Positions 11,729 through 22,109 of a stretch of 64,000 nucleotides of DNA are shown piece by piece. This DNA comes from Pasteurellaceae bacterium (lineage in GTDB: Bacteria > Pseudomonadota > Gammaproteobacteria > Enterobacterales > Pasteurellaceae), in contig JAUNAB010000012.1 in the NCBI GenBank assembly GCA_030527795.1, positions 1 through 64,000 of the forward strand, read 5' to 3'. Every line of letters begins with the position of its first letter. The stretch's first letter is position 1. The position numbers and the translations under genes were made by a program. The notes below the pieces were generated by a model. That model was not told the origin of the DNA and ran no database searches. It worked only from the letters and a program-made list of their open reading frames with translations.

Positions 11729-13069
11729 TTATAAATAACGTTTTTTAGGACTTTGTCGATCTTGTTCTCTTAGCCAATCTAACTTTTCTTTCATTTTGAT
11801 TTCCATTCCGCGAGCTTCGGGTTGGTAAAATTGTGTTGCTTGTAATGCTTCAGGAAAATAGCTTTCGCCCGCCGAATAAGCATTGGGTTCATCGTGGGCA
11901 TAACGATATTCAGCTCCATAACCCAAGTTTTGCATCAGTTGCGTTGGGGCATTACGCAAATGCTCAGGCACATCATAATCTGGCGTTTGAACAACCAACT
12001 GTTTAGCAGCATTAAAAGCTCGATACACGGCATTACTCTTTGGTGCAACTGCTAAATAGACAATCGCTTGTGCAATCGCTCGTTCACCTTCCGCAGCCCC
12101 TACTCTCGTAAAACAATCCCAAGCTGATAACGCCACTTGCATTGCACGTGGATCAGCATTACCCACATCTTCCGATGCAATGGCTAACAAACGGCGAGCC
12201 ACATAAAGTGGATCACCACCTGCATGAAGGATCCGAGCAAACCAATATAACGCCCCATCAGGTGATGAACCGCGGATCGATTTATGTAACGCAGAAATCA
12301 AATCATAATAACGATCACCTTGCTTATCAAAACGGGCTTGACGTTCGCCCAATACTTCACGCAATAATGCAAGATTCAACACTTTGCCATTGACTGAATC
12401 TTGTGCCATATCCACCATTAACTCTAAACAATTCAAGGCGAAACGTGCATCGCCATTAGCATATTCCGCAAGCTGTTGCAACAAATTCGGTTCAATATCT
12501 AATTGATATTGCCCTAGACCGCGGTCAGAATCCGTAATGGCTTTTTGCAATACCTGTGTAATATCCAACGTCGTCAAGGATTTTAAAACATAAACTCTCG
12601 CCCTTGACAGCAACGCATTATTGAGTTCAAAAGACGGATTTTCGGTGGTTGCACCAATAAAAATAATCATGCCATCTTCAATATGTGGCAAAAATGCATC
12701 TTGCTGACTTTTATTGAAACGATGCACTTCATCAACAAACAAAATCGTGCGACGATCGGTTAATTGATTATGTTTTGCGCGTTCAATCGCTTCACGAATT
12801 TCCTTGATCCCACTGGTTACCGCAGAAATGCGTTCAACATCCGCTTGAATACGCTGAGCAATAATTTCCGCTAAGGTTGTTTTTCCTGTCCCTGGTGGTC
12901 CCCATAGGATCATTGAATGTGCATAACCTGCTTCAATGGCTCTACGCAACGGTTTACCTTCGCCAAGTAAATGAGATTGCCCACAATATTGGGTTAAATC
13001 CGTTGGACGCATTCGTGCGGCTAAAGGGCGAAAATCCTCAGCAAAATCTAAACTGAGATTAGTTAACAT
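11729..13069 (-). CDS. rarA: Replication-associated recombination AAA+ ATPase RarA (MgsA)
   Basis: A clamp-loader-like ATPase that acts at stalled replication forks. It has Walker [10 protein letters not shown], Walker [11 protein letters not shown] and sensor 1 [13 protein letters not shown], and the C-terminal tetramerisation region. Length (about 446 aa) is normal. Translation can start at ATG 13069 or at a GTG three codons upstream; neither has a strong ribosome binding site. It sits between lolA and serS in the conserved ftsK-lolA-rarA-serS order. Confidence 0.95.
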   Translation of the reverse strand: MLTNLSLDFAEDFRPLAARMRPTDLTQYCGQSHLLGEGKPLRRAIEAGYAHSMILWGPPGTGKTTLAEIIAQRIQADVERISAVTSGIKEIREAIERAKHNQLTDRRTILFVDEVHRFNKSQQDAFLPHIEDGMIIFIGATTENPSFELNNALLSRARVYVLKSLTTLDITQVLQKAITDSDRGLGQYQLDIEPNLLQQLAEYANGDARFALNCLELMVDMAQDSVNGKVLNLALLREVLGERQARFDKQGDRYYDLISALHKSIRGSSPDGALYWFARILHAGGDPLYVARRLLAIASEDVGNADPRAMQVALSAWDCFTRVGAAEGERAIAQAIVYLAVAPKSNAVYRAFNAAKQLVVQTPDYDVPEHLRNAPTQLMQNLGYGAEYRYAHDEPNAYSAGESYFPEALQATQFYQPEARGMEIKMKEKLDWLREQDRQSPKKRYL

Positions 13070-13089
13070 ACATAACACTCTGATTTAAT

Positions 13090-13118
13090 TAAAAATCCCG
13101 CTTCACTCAAAGCGGGAT
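13090..13118 (-). terminator. Terminator after lolA
   Basis: On the minus strand ATCCCGCTT and AAGCGGGAT pair across a 6-nt loop and are followed by TTTTTAATT. It separates lolA from rarA. Confidence 0.85.
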
Positions 13119-13124
13119 ATCATC

Positions 13125-13748
13125 TTATTTTTTACCTTTACGCTGATCGTCAAATTCTGCACCTTTTGGCACATTAAATTGAAACAAACTGTCAGCAAGG
13201 GTATTATTATTGATATTTCGCAATAAATATAAATTTGATTGCCCATCTTTTTCAATCGTGCTAAAGCCTTTTAACACACCATTGCTATCTATTCTTATAT
13301 CAAACTGTTTGATTTTACTTTTGTTTGATTTTGGTTTTAACACAAAATTATCTTCGTTTTGGCTCACGGTATATTGCTGCCAATGGCTTGCATCATTACT
13401 TGTCAACAACACAAATGGCGTATTATTTACCGCATCTTTTACCCAATTTGCCGTAACCTGTTCCACAAACGGATCATAAAACCACAAGGTTGTGCCGTCT
13501 GAAATAATCCGACTTTCTTGCGGTGTTTTATTGTCCATTCGGAACAAATTTGGACGCTTAATTTGAATCGTTCCTGTGCCTTGTTGTACATCTTTACCAT
13601 TAGCTGAGCGAACCGTATTGGCATAATCGGCACTAAATACACTCACCTGCTGCAAACGTTGTTGCAATTCACTCGCAGGATCTGCCCAAACATTACTAGT
13701 GAAAAATAACACTAAAACCGCGGTCATTTTTACGATTGTTTTTTTCAT
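13125..13748 (-). CDS. lolA: Periplasmic lipoprotein chaperone LolA
   Basis: LolA carries lipoproteins from the LolCDE exporter to LolB. The 207-aa chain has a Sec signal peptide ([22 protein letters not shown]) and the LolA core ([51 protein letters not shown]). A glycosyltransferase gene ends only 8 bp upstream, so both may share a transcript although they are functionally unrelated; in relatives ftsK is the direct upstream neighbour. Confidence 0.95.
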   Translation of the reverse strand: MKKTIVKMTAVLVLFFTSNVWADPASELQQRLQQVSVFSADYANTVRSANGKDVQQGTGTIQIKRPNLFRMDNKTPQESRIISDGTTLWFYDPFVEQVTANWVKDAVNNTPFVLLTSNDASHWQQYTVSQNEDNFVLKPKSNKSKIKQFDIRIDSNGVLKGFSTIEKDGQSNLYLLRNINNNTLADSLFQFNVPKGAEFDDQRKGKK

Positions 13749-13756
13749 TACATCAC

Positions 13757-15304
13757 CTATTTTAATTTATCCAAAGCAAGCTTAAAAAGTTTATATTCTG
13801 ATAATATTTCATCTTTACAATCCAATAGCCCGTAACATATTTCAATATAATCACCAAATCTAATCAAAAATAATCTCATTGCGAGATAGACATTATCTTT
13901 GTTAATTACAGTAAGAATATATTCTAAACAAGATTGAAATATAAAGAACATATCTTTTACCTTATCTAGTGAAACATAAGATGTTATCGCGCCATTACGC
14001 TCACGTCGATAAATATAATAATCACTTCTATAAACCGTATAATTTTTTACATATTTCAACAAATTAAAAGACCACAAAACATCCTCATATAAAATCCCTT
14101 CCTTAAAAAATAATTTATTTTTCAAAATAAACTCTCTTGATAAAATCTTTATAAACGGATAACCTTGATAAGTTCCACTAGAAACTAATTCATAAATATC
14201 TGATAAAAAATCTCCCGTTAAATTATTGTCTGATAACAAATGCGATTCAAATCGTTTACCATCAAATAAGGAAGTCAAGTAAGATAAAATAAACTCAGTA
14301 GGTTCTTTGCTAATTATTTCATCAAGTTCAGACAGGATATTATTACCTTTCCAATAATCATCACTATCAAGGAAAAGAATATATTCCCCTCGTGCTATTT
14401 TTATTCCTTGATTTCTCGCAGATGATACGCCTTGGTTATCTTTATGGATAAAAACAATATTATGATATTTCTGAGCATATTCAAAACAAATATTCCCTGA
14501 ACTATCTGTTGAACCATCATTAATAAGAATCAATTCATAATTATAATAATTCTGAGATAAAACCGATTCTATTGCTTGTGGTAAATATTTTTCCACATTA
14601 TAAACAGGTACAATAATACTAAATCTTGGAGAATTTCCACAATGATAATTTTGAAGATCTTTTTGATTATCTATTGCTAATAATTGATCGGTTTGTGCCA
14701 ATTTCTCTAGTGAACAAAAATGTGAGAAATGAGTTGCTTTCCAATAAGGCTTTACTGAAGCATATTCAATAAAGAACTGACGAATAAAACGCTTACGAAT
14801 TAAATAAAATTGAGACTCTGCAAAATCATAACAATTACCTAAATTAAAGACTACTGTTCCTATATCGCCTTCGCCATTATAAATAAGTTTGTTCCAAAAT
14901 TCATCATTATCCGAACGTTGCAATAAAATAACATCATATTGAGCGCATAATAAGAACTCATCAATATGTTTTTTAATGGCAGAATAATAGTTTTTGGATA
15001 ATGTAATATCAGGTTCAGCTATTATGACAAATTCATTATCATCGATTTTTTCATCTTCTAAAATCAACTTCCAACAATCAATATGTGAAAGTGTTCTGGC
15101 TATTTCATCTGCGGTTAGTTTTCTTTTTAAAATCGAATTTGCTTTATTTACATCAAATAAATTCTCTGCACCAATAAAATCAATAAAACTAGGCTCTACC
15201 GCAGGAAAATAATGATAACAACATTGATCATCATTATTTTCAAACCTAGATAAAAGATTACGTTGTAATTTAGAATAAATAACGTATGCTTTAAGACTAT
15301 TCAT
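13757..15304 (-). CDS. Two-domain glycosyltransferase: GT25-like N-terminus fused to GT2 C-terminus
   Basis: Residues about 1-220 resemble the GT25 (Lex/Lob lipooligosaccharide galactosyltransferase) family: the start [26 protein letters not shown] (69-82) and IIAEPDITL (94-102), where the usual acidic E-D-D metal motif reads E-P-D. From residue 227 a complete GT2 (GT-A fold) domain follows: [23 protein letters not shown] and LFLDSDDYW. No membrane segment or signal peptide is evident, so it is probably cytosolic, acting on surface glycans such as lipooligosaccharide. The gene is visibly richer in A+T than its neighbours and sits between ftsK (26 bp) and lolA (8 bp), a pair normally adjacent, which suggests acquisition. 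The acceptor and sugar are unknown. Confidence 0.82.
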   Translation of the reverse strand: MNSLKAYVIYSKLQRNLLSRFENNDDQCCYHYFPAVEPSFIDFIGAENLFDVNKANSILKRKLTADEIARTLSHIDCWKLILEDEKIDDNEFVIIAEPDITLSKNYYSAIKKHIDEFLLCAQYDVILLQRSDNDEFWNKLIYNGEGDIGTVVFNLGNCYDFAESQFYLIRKRFIRQFFIEYASVKPYWKATHFSHFCSLEKLAQTDQLLAIDNQKDLQNYHCGNSPRFSIIVPVYNVEKYLPQAIESVLSQNYYNYELILINDGSTDSSGNICFEYAQKYHNIVFIHKDNQGVSSARNQGIKIARGEYILFLDSDDYWKGNNILSELDEIISKEPTEFILSYLTSLFDGKRFESHLLSDNNLTGDFLSDIYELVSSGTYQGYPFIKILSREFILKNKLFFKEGILYEDVLWSFNLLKYVKNYTVYRSDYYIYRRERNGAITSYVSLDKVKDMFFIFQSCLEYILTVINKDNVYLAMRLFLIRFGDYIEICYGLLDCKDEILSEYKLFKLALDKLK

Positions 15305-15330
15305 TTCTACTTTATTTTCTCAAATTAAAA

Positions 15331-18171
15331 TTAATATTCTGTACTATCTTGTAGTACCAATTTACCATTTCGTTTGGTGATAATGCCCTGTTCGGATAAT
15401 TGATGAATCAAACGTGAAGCGCGAGGAAAACCAATACCTAGCATTATTTGTAATCTATTGGCTGAAATATTGCCCCCATTAATAACAATATCAACAGCCT
15501 TATCAAAAAGAGCATCTAGCTCAGAACTCGCTCCTTCATTATTTTCATTACTATCCCCTTCATCAGCAGGGTTATCCAAAATTGCTGAAATATAATTTGG
15601 CTTAGCACGTGCACGCCAATCAGCGGCGACATTAATCACTTCATCATCGCTCATATACGCACCATGCACACGCAATAAATTTTGTGTACCATTGCCTAAA
15701 TACAACATATCGCCCATTCCCAATAATGCTTCAGCACCATTTTGGTCAAGAATAGTTCGTGAGTCGTTACGTTGTGCCACCGTAAACGCAATACGACTTG
15801 GGATATTTGATTTAATCAATCCCGTAATCACATCAACAGATGGTCGTTGCGTGGCTAAAATCACGTGAATACCTATTGCACGGGCTTTTTGGGTTAAACG
15901 AGCGATCAGTTCTTCAATTTGCTTACCCACCACTATCATTAATTCAGCAAATTCATCAACAATTAGCACAATATAGCTCAATTTTTCTAAAATTGGCGGG
16001 CTATTATCCATACTATCGCCAGGCTTCCATAATGGATCAGGAATCGCAACCCCTTGTTTATTATAAAAATCAATTTTCTCATTAAAGCCTTCAATATTAC
16101 GCACTTGAAAACTGGATAATAATTGATAACGGCGTTCCATTTCATCAACACACCAACGCAACGCGTTCGCGGCTTTTTTCATATCCGTCACCACTTCCGT
16201 TAATAAATGCGGAATGCCATTATACACAGACAATTCAACCTGCTTCGGATCAATCATAATGAATTTAACTTCATTGGGTTTCACACGGAATAATAAGCTC
16301 AAAATCATCGTGTTAAGCCCAACCGATTTTCCTGATCCCGTTGCTCCTGCCACCAATAAGTGAGGGCATTTTGCCAAATCAATAACCACCGCTTTACCAC
16401 TGATATCTTTACCTAATGCTAACGGCAACAACGCTTTACTTTGACGGAATTCATCGCTATCTAACACATCACGTAACCACACTTTCTGACGATGCTTATT
16501 TGGCGTTTCAATACCAATATAAGGCTTATCGGGGATCGTTTCAGTTACGCGAATGGCACGGAACATAAGCGCACGGGCTAAATCGGTATCCACACTAGTT
16601 ACACGAGAAGCCTTCACGCCCGCTTGTAATTCCAATTCATAACGCGTTACTACCGGCCCAACTAACACATCTTTGACGCTTGCATTAATTTTAAAATTGC
16701 GTAATTGCTGTTCAATGCGATGTGAAGTCGAACGCAAATAATCTTCAGTAATCGCTTGGCTCTCATTAGGTCGCTGTTCCAATAGGCTTAAACTTGGCAA
16801 TTCTGTCGTTGGTTTCTCCACTTTTTTGTCCGCGAACAAATCCACCAATTCATTGATATTCACCACGCGTCTGCCATCAGACGTGGTTTGATTATCCCAT
16901 TCTTCTGTAGGTTCTGATTCAACGACTTTTTCAGCTACAATTGGCATTGCAACAAATTCAGATTGGCTCTGTTGTATCGGATTATGAACAGAAACCACTT
17001 CGCCAATATTCTCTACAGGCTCAAGCGGCTTTGGCGTACCTAATTTACTTGGAATATTACTTGGGACAATAGAATTGTCTATAGGTGCAAACCTGTTAGG
17101 TAAACTGATTGATGGCATCATTTCATCATCTTGTTCATCTAAACTCGAGCCATCATTAAACTCAAGTTTATCCTGAGTTTTCGTAAAATCATCAAGATTT
17201 TGATCCGCGGTTTTCACAAAATTTGGCGAACTAGAATGGTTTAAATTAATAGAAATGCCGTTCCAATCTTGCGTATCCAATCCGCCCGCGGTCAAATTTT
17301 CTGCCATATTTTGTGGCGTATCAATATGCACTGTTGGAAGCGTTTCATCTTCGCCATAGCCGCCATAATCGTTATCTTGGCTAAACGGGTGATCTTGTGC
17401 AAATAATTCAGAAGGAGGAGTTTCATCACTAATTGGCGTTAAGCCAAAAATATTAATCGGAGTTGAAATATTATTTGTGACAATTTGCTCATCAACTAAA
17501 GCTTCAGACACATTTGGCTCAATATCCGCGGTCAAATTTTCCGTTGTTTTTGTGGTATTGAATGCGGTTTCATCATTAGTTTCTGTCGTTGCAGATTGCT
17601 CATTTTTAAATGTAAGCCATTGATAAAACTTGGCAACTAATTGTAATAAAGAAGCACCAGAACAGAGAATAAAGCCAAGAACGGTAAGGGCTACACCGCC
17701 CAATACTACGCCAAATTTACCAAGCATAGGAAAAAAGTTTTTTAGCAAACTTCCCCCTAGCACCCCACCAGCTAAATGTGCATTATCATTAGCCAGTAAT
17801 AAGGCGAACAAAGCACATAATCCACATAAAAAAAGCGCAAAACCGAACGTTCTCAAAGCAATTCGCTGCCAAGTTAAACGGTTTACGAGTTTACTCGCAA
17901 GCAAATAGATGGGTGCAAAACACAAAACAAAGGGAAAAATGTGCCCAACTTTACCGAAAAAGACAAAAAAGAGATCAACTAACCACGCACCTAATGCACC
18001 TGCTTTATTAATCACTTCCGCTTGCGAATTTGATACAGCCCAACTACTATCTAACGGGCTATAACTTGACCAAGCAATAATTAAATACGCACCGAATAGA
18101 GCAAGAAATACCAATAGCATTTCAGCAAAATACTTACGAGGAACAAAATTTTCTGCAATTTTTTTTATCAT
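15331..18171 (-). CDS. ftsK: DNA translocase FtsK
   Basis: A septal motor that pumps DNA to clear the closing septum and activates XerCD at dif. The 946-aa protein has four or five N-terminal membrane segments (within residues 1-190) and a long, acidic low-complexity linker (about 190-480). The RecA-like motor has Walker A GATGSGKS near residue 610 and Walker B IVLIVDEFAEL, and a C-terminal winged-helix gamma domain (about 880-946) reads the KOPS polarity sequence. The linker contains several copies of the CCGCGGT element. It follows lrp by 49 bp, the usual order. Confidence 0.96.
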   Translation of the reverse strand: MIKKIAENFVPRKYFAEMLLVFLALFGAYLIIAWSSYSPLDSSWAVSNSQAEVINKAGALGAWLVDLFFVFFGKVGHIFPFVLCFAPIYLLASKLVNRLTWQRIALRTFGFALFLCGLCALFALLLANDNAHLAGGVLGGSLLKNFFPMLGKFGVVLGGVALTVLGFILCSGASLLQLVAKFYQWLTFKNEQSATTETNDETAFNTTKTTENLTADIEPNVSEALVDEQIVTNNISTPINIFGLTPISDETPPSELFAQDHPFSQDNDYGGYGEDETLPTVHIDTPQNMAENLTAGGLDTQDWNGISINLNHSSSPNFVKTADQNLDDFTKTQDKLEFNDGSSLDEQDDEMMPSISLPNRFAPIDNSIVPSNIPSKLGTPKPLEPVENIGEVVSVHNPIQQSQSEFVAMPIVAEKVVESEPTEEWDNQTTSDGRRVVNINELVDLFADKKVEKPTTELPSLSLLEQRPNESQAITEDYLRSTSHRIEQQLRNFKINASVKDVLVGPVVTRYELELQAGVKASRVTSVDTDLARALMFRAIRVTETIPDKPYIGIETPNKHRQKVWLRDVLDSDEFRQSKALLPLALGKDISGKAVVIDLAKCPHLLVAGATGSGKSVGLNTMILSLLFRVKPNEVKFIMIDPKQVELSVYNGIPHLLTEVVTDMKKAANALRWCVDEMERRYQLLSSFQVRNIEGFNEKIDFYNKQGVAIPDPLWKPGDSMDNSPPILEKLSYIVLIVDEFAELMIVVGKQIEELIARLTQKARAIGIHVILATQRPSVDVITGLIKSNIPSRIAFTVAQRNDSRTILDQNGAEALLGMGDMLYLGNGTQNLLRVHGAYMSDDEVINVAADWRARAKPNYISAILDNPADEGDSNENNEGASSELDALFDKAVDIVINGGNISANRLQIMLGIGFPRASRLIHQLSEQGIITKRNGKLVLQDSTEY

Positions 18172-18220
18172 ATACGGGAACTTAAAAGGGTTAGTAAATC
18201 ATCTATGGCATAATAAAAAT

Positions 18221-18700
18221 TTACTTTAATTGTAAATAATTGGTTTGTTTTACTTCTTCCATCACCACGTAGGTACGGGTATCATTCACACCAGGTAAAC
18301 GTAATAATGTTGTACCAAGCAACTTACGATAAGCTGCCATATCGGCAACACGGGTTTTTAATAAATAGTCAAAATCCCCTGAAACCAAATGGCATTCCTG
18401 AATTTCATCAAGTTCTTGTACCGCTTGGTTAAACTCTTCAAAAACATCAGGTTTACCGCGGATCAACGTAATCTCAACAATCACAAGCAAGGGCGAATTC
18501 AATAATTCAGGATTGAGTAGGGCTTTGTAACCCATTATTACCCCTTGTTTTTCCAAGCGTTTAACTCGCTCTAAACAAGGCGTTGGCGATAATCCGACTT
18601 TTTTTGATAAATCAATATTTGAGATTTTTCCATTACGTTGTAATTCATTTAAGATCTTAATATCAATCTGATCCAAGGCTTTAGTCAGTTTTTTATCCAT
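18221..18700 (-). CDS. lrp: Leucine-responsive regulatory protein
   Basis: A Lrp/AsnC-family DNA-binding regulator of amino-acid metabolism. I take the ATG at 18700 (MDKKLTKALDQIDIKIL), as relatives start here; 21 extra residues upstream do not look like Lrp. The N-terminal helix-turn-helix reads GKISNIDLSKKVGLSPTPCLERVKRLE and the C-terminal RAM ligand domain includes ECHLVSGDFDYLLKTRV. Located between radA and ftsK in the usual order. Confidence 0.93.
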   Translation of the reverse strand: MDKKLTKALDQIDIKILNELQRNGKISNIDLSKKVGLSPTPCLERVKRLEKQGVIMGYKALLNPELLNSPLLVIVEITLIRGKPDVFEEFNQAVQELDEIQECHLVSGDFDYLLKTRVADMAAYRKLLGTTLLRLPGVNDTRTYVVMEEVKQTNYLQLK

Positions 18701-18781
18701 TTGGTTGCCAGTTAGGTGAAATAAATTTTTTGATACTGTATAGATAACTAGATTATTTTTCAAGTAAAAATTATGTCTGCT

Positions 18782-20158
18782 CTATTCCATTGCGTGAATA
18801 ATATCAAGTGCATCAGACAATTTTTTTACCGTAAAAACTTGCATATTTTTAAGTGTATTTTTCGGTTTATTAGCATAAGGCACAATGGCACGTTTAAATC
18901 CGTGTTTTGAAGCTTCAGCAATACGCTCTTGCCCACTCGGAACGGGGCGGATTTCGCCTGCTAGCCCCACTTCACCAAAGACAACCAAATCTTGTGGTAA
19001 GGGGCGATTACGAAAACTTGAGATCAATGCTAACAGTAAAGCTAAGTCTGCACTGGTCTCGGTCACTTTCACGCCACCAACAACATTCACGAAAACATCT
19101 TGATCGGACATTTGTAGCCCACCATGGCGATGTAATACCGCAAGCAATAAAGCTAAACGATTTTGTTCTAGCCCTACCGCTACACGACGTGGATTGGCTA
19201 GCATTGAATGATCAACCAAAGCTTGAATTTCCACTAATAACGGACGTGTGCCTTCCCACAATACCATCACAGAACTTCCTGCGGTATCTTCTTCACTACG
19301 CGTTAAAAAAATGGCAGACGGGTTCTTAACTTCACGCAAACCTTGCTCGGTCATCGCAAAAACGCCTAACTCATTCACTGCACCAAAACGGTTTTTATGG
19401 CTACGCAATGTGCGATAACGAGAATCCGCTTCCCCTTCCAATAAAATAGAACAGTCAATACAATGTTCTAAAACTTTCGGTCCTGCTAATGTGCCGTCTT
19501 TTGTGACGTGTCCAACCATAATAATAGCAACTTGGTGCATTTTGGCATAACGGGTTAAGAAAGACGCACATTCTCGCACCTGAGCAACACTGCCAGGGGA
19601 AGATTGAATATCAGCCAAATGCATCACTTGAATCGAGTCAATCACAATAACTTGGGGATTAAGCTGATCGGCTAAATGACAAATTTGCTCAACGGAAGTT
19701 TCCGATAGCATATTTAACCGCTCAGCAGGTAAATTTAAACGGTTAGCTCGCATAGCAACTTGTTGTAAAGATTCTTCACCCGTGACATATAAGGTCGTAT
19801 ATTGCTCGGCAAGCCCACACATTACTTGGAGCAATAGAGTGCTTTTCCCTGCCCCTGGGTGACCGCCAATCAAAATTGCACTCCCTGGTACAATTCCCCC
19901 ACCCAATACCCGATCGAGTTCATGAAACCCACTGCTAAACCGCGGTGTTTCTTGCAAGCTAATTTCAGATAAACGCTGAATTTTAGCTCGCGTTTCACCT
20001 GCATAACCGCTAAAACGATCATTTTTAGTCTTCGTTGAGGCGGCTAAGCGAATTTCTGTAATGGTATTCCACGCCTTACAAGCACTGCATTGCCCTTGCC
20101 AACGTGAAAATTCTGCACCACAATCATTACACACATAAGCTGTTTTTGCCTTTGCCAT
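18782..20158 (-). CDS. radA: DNA repair protein RadA (Sms)
   Basis: A RecA-related branch-migration helicase used in recombination and, in competent bacteria, in transformation. The 458-aa protein has an N-terminal C4 zinc finger (two CxxC pairs, within residues 9-29), Walker A GGHPGAGKST near residue 100, the RadA signature KNRFG and a C-terminal Lon-protease-like domain. Co-directional with the upstream CYTH gene (10 bp gap). Confidence 0.97.
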   Translation of the reverse strand: MAKAKTAYVCNDCGAEFSRWQGQCSACKAWNTITEIRLAASTKTKNDRFSGYAGETRAKIQRLSEISLQETPRFSSGFHELDRVLGGGIVPGSAILIGGHPGAGKSTLLLQVMCGLAEQYTTLYVTGEESLQQVAMRANRLNLPAERLNMLSETSVEQICHLADQLNPQVIVIDSIQVMHLADIQSSPGSVAQVRECASFLTRYAKMHQVAIIMVGHVTKDGTLAGPKVLEHCIDCSILLEGEADSRYRTLRSHKNRFGAVNELGVFAMTEQGLREVKNPSAIFLTRSEEDTAGSSVMVLWEGTRPLLVEIQALVDHSMLANPRRVAVGLEQNRLALLLAVLHRHGGLQMSDQDVFVNVVGGVKVTETSADLALLLALISSFRNRPLPQDLVVFGEVGLAGEIRPVPSGQERIAEASKHGFKRAIVPYANKPKNTLKNMQVFTVKKLSDALDIIHAME

Positions 20159-20168
20159 CTTCTAGTCC

Positions 20169-21212
20169 TTATTCCACGCTAAATTTTATCCACTGTAATG
20201 AATGTCTGACATACTCTGCACTATTTACCAAATCAATTAAACTCAACATTGCTTTTGAGTTATCTTTAGTCAGGCTATGTGTCCGCATTATGTCACCAAA
20301 CTTTTCTGATAATAGACCAAGGGTTTGCCAACTTTCCGCTAATAAGGCTTCACTTAATCCTTTTTCTTGTTGTAACAAGCTAAGTAACTTGCCTTGTTCC
20401 AAATAATACTGAAAAAGATGATAAAATGTGCCGATTCGTTCTACCGTACGCAAAAATTGTTGTGCAAAAAACGTTTCACCAAGTTGGCAAGTTTCGTTTA
20501 ATAATTGCTGTTCAAATTCAGCCAAGTCTAAAAAAACGAGCCGATTTTTATCCGCGGTTTTAGCATTTAATTCACTTATTTTTTTCCATTTCGCCAACCA
20601 ATCTACTACAGTATCGGACACCTTATTGGCAAGACGATAACCTCGTTGTGCTTTACTTAAATTGCTTACTCGCATTCCATCAGCACATAACTCATTGTCA
20701 ACAAATGCCAGCAAATCTGCCAACTGCCCCTGCTTTAATTCTAATTCTACTTCTAAAATTGGAACGGTACGCTCGCCCGCTAAAATCGTCCCCTGATCCA
20801 ATGCAATTTCAATTTGTGCTCCCTGATAATCAACTAACCAATTTTGACGCATAAAATCCGTACTAAATAAGGGTTGTAAAACCAGTTCACTGGGTAAATT
20901 TAACTCATCAAATTGGGAAAATAACGCAAGATCAGGCTGAGAATGCGTTAACATCACATTATATTCAGGGCGAATATGTAGCCCACCGATTACATTCCCT
21001 TGCGTTTTTAGCGTCATTTCATATTGTTCTTGTTGCTTACGCACTCGCAATCCCATCTTTTGTTTGGCAAAATATTGATCTGGCGTGTCATAGTAACAAT
21101 TTGCTAAAAACTGGCTACCCTGTTCAAGAATCTGACAATGTTGTAATCGTTGGGGCAAATTGGTAGCAAACTCAGGGCTAACTTCAAATTTTAGTTCAAT
21201 TTCTTGACTCAT
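20169..21212 (-). CDS. CYTH-domain protein, probable inorganic triphosphatase (YgiF-like)
   Basis: The N-terminus has the CYTH signature E-I-E-L-K-F (residues 4-9) and the tunnel residues spread over the first 200 aa, including NCYYDTPDQYFAKQKMGLRVRKQ and TLKTQGNVIGGLHIRPEYN. CYTH proteins of this type hydrolyse triphosphate using divalent metal. The C-terminal 140 aa are helical, in the position of the CHAD domain of E. coli YgiF, but shorter (347 versus about 430 aa). It precedes radA by 10 bp. Confidence 0.85.
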   Translation of the reverse strand: MSQEIELKFEVSPEFATNLPQRLQHCQILEQGSQFLANCYYDTPDQYFAKQKMGLRVRKQQEQYEMTLKTQGNVIGGLHIRPEYNVMLTHSQPDLALFSQFDELNLPSELVLQPLFSTDFMRQNWLVDYQGAQIEIALDQGTILAGERTVPILEVELELKQGQLADLLAFVDNELCADGMRVSNLSKAQRGYRLANKVSDTVVDWLAKWKKISELNAKTADKNRLVFLDLAEFEQQLLNETCQLGETFFAQQFLRTVERIGTFYHLFQYYLEQGKLLSLLQQEKGLSEALLAESWQTLGLLSEKFGDIMRTHSLTKDNSKAMLSLIDLVNSAEYVRHSLQWIKFSVE

Positions 21213-21403
21213 TCAAAATTCCTTAAATATCAATTAATTATTGATATTACATATCATCAAATGTTCAAAATTATCCACTATTTTCAATCTTTTGCAACGA
21301 AAGCGTGAATTTTTCGTGCATATAAGGTAATATGCGCACAATTTTATTGGGTATTTAACGCCCAAATTTTGTTTTGGGTCCGTTTTCACATTTTGGAGTT
21401 TTT

Positions 21404-22084
21404 ATGGCAATTAATAATATTCTTGGGTTATTTGCTCAATCCCCTTTAAAACCCTTGCAACGCCATTCTGATACCGTAACAGAATGCTGTGCATTATTGG
21501 TTGATTTCTTTGAAGCGATTTATCTCAACGATTGGGATAAAGCGGAACAAATTCGTTTACGCATTTCAGAATTAGAACGTGCAGCGGATGCACTAAAACG
21601 CGAAATTCGCTTAAAATCGCCCCGCGGTTTATTTATGCCGATTGAACGTACGGATTTACTTGAAATCGTTACTCATCAAGACAAATTGGCAAACTACGCA
21701 AAAGATATTGCAGGACGCATTATCGGTCGCCAATTTGGTATTCCTGCTGATATGCAGGCAGATTTTCGTAAATTTTTAGCACGTAGTTTAGATGCCACAG
21801 TGCAAGCTCACAACGTTATCAATGAAATGGATCAGCTACTGGAAACGGGCTTCAAAGGTCGCGAACTCAATTTCGTAAATAAAATGATCAATGAGCTTGA
21901 TGTCATTGAAGATGACACCGATCAAATGCAGATTAAATTGCGTAAAATGCTACGCCAAATTGAAGATCGCTATAATCTGATTGATGTGATGTTCTTATAC
22001 AAAACGCTTGAATGGATTGGCACCTTAGCGGATCAAGCACAACGTGTCGGCTCACGCATTGAATTAATGCTTGCTCGTTCATAA
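21404..22084 (+). CDS. PhoU-like (DUF47/TIGR00153) phosphate-transport accessory protein
   Basis: The protein is all-helical and begins MAINNILGLFAQSPLKPLQRH, typical of the TIGR00153 family. These proteins are related to PhoU and are almost always encoded next to PiT phosphate transporters, as here (the transporter starts 26 bp downstream). I chose the ATG at 21404 because TTTTGGAGTTTTT supplies a ribosome binding site; the longer reading adds ten unlikely residues. It probably regulates the transporter. Confidence 0.9.
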   Translation: MAINNILGLFAQSPLKPLQRHSDTVTECCALLVDFFEAIYLNDWDKAEQIRLRISELERAADALKREIRLKSPRGLFMPIERTDLLEIVTHQDKLANYAKDIAGRIIGRQFGIPADMQADFRKFLARSLDATVQAHNVINEMDQLLETGFKGRELNFVNKMINELDVIEDDTDQMQIKLRKMLRQIEDRYNLIDVMFLYKTLEWIGTLADQAQRVGSRIELMLARS

Positions 22085-22109
22085 CCGTTCAAAATAGTAA
22101 GGAAAAATT

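Noticed and set aside
13757-15304. Phase-variable glycosyltransferase with simple-sequence repeats
   Set aside because: No tetranucleotide or long homopolymer repeat is present at the start or within the gene.
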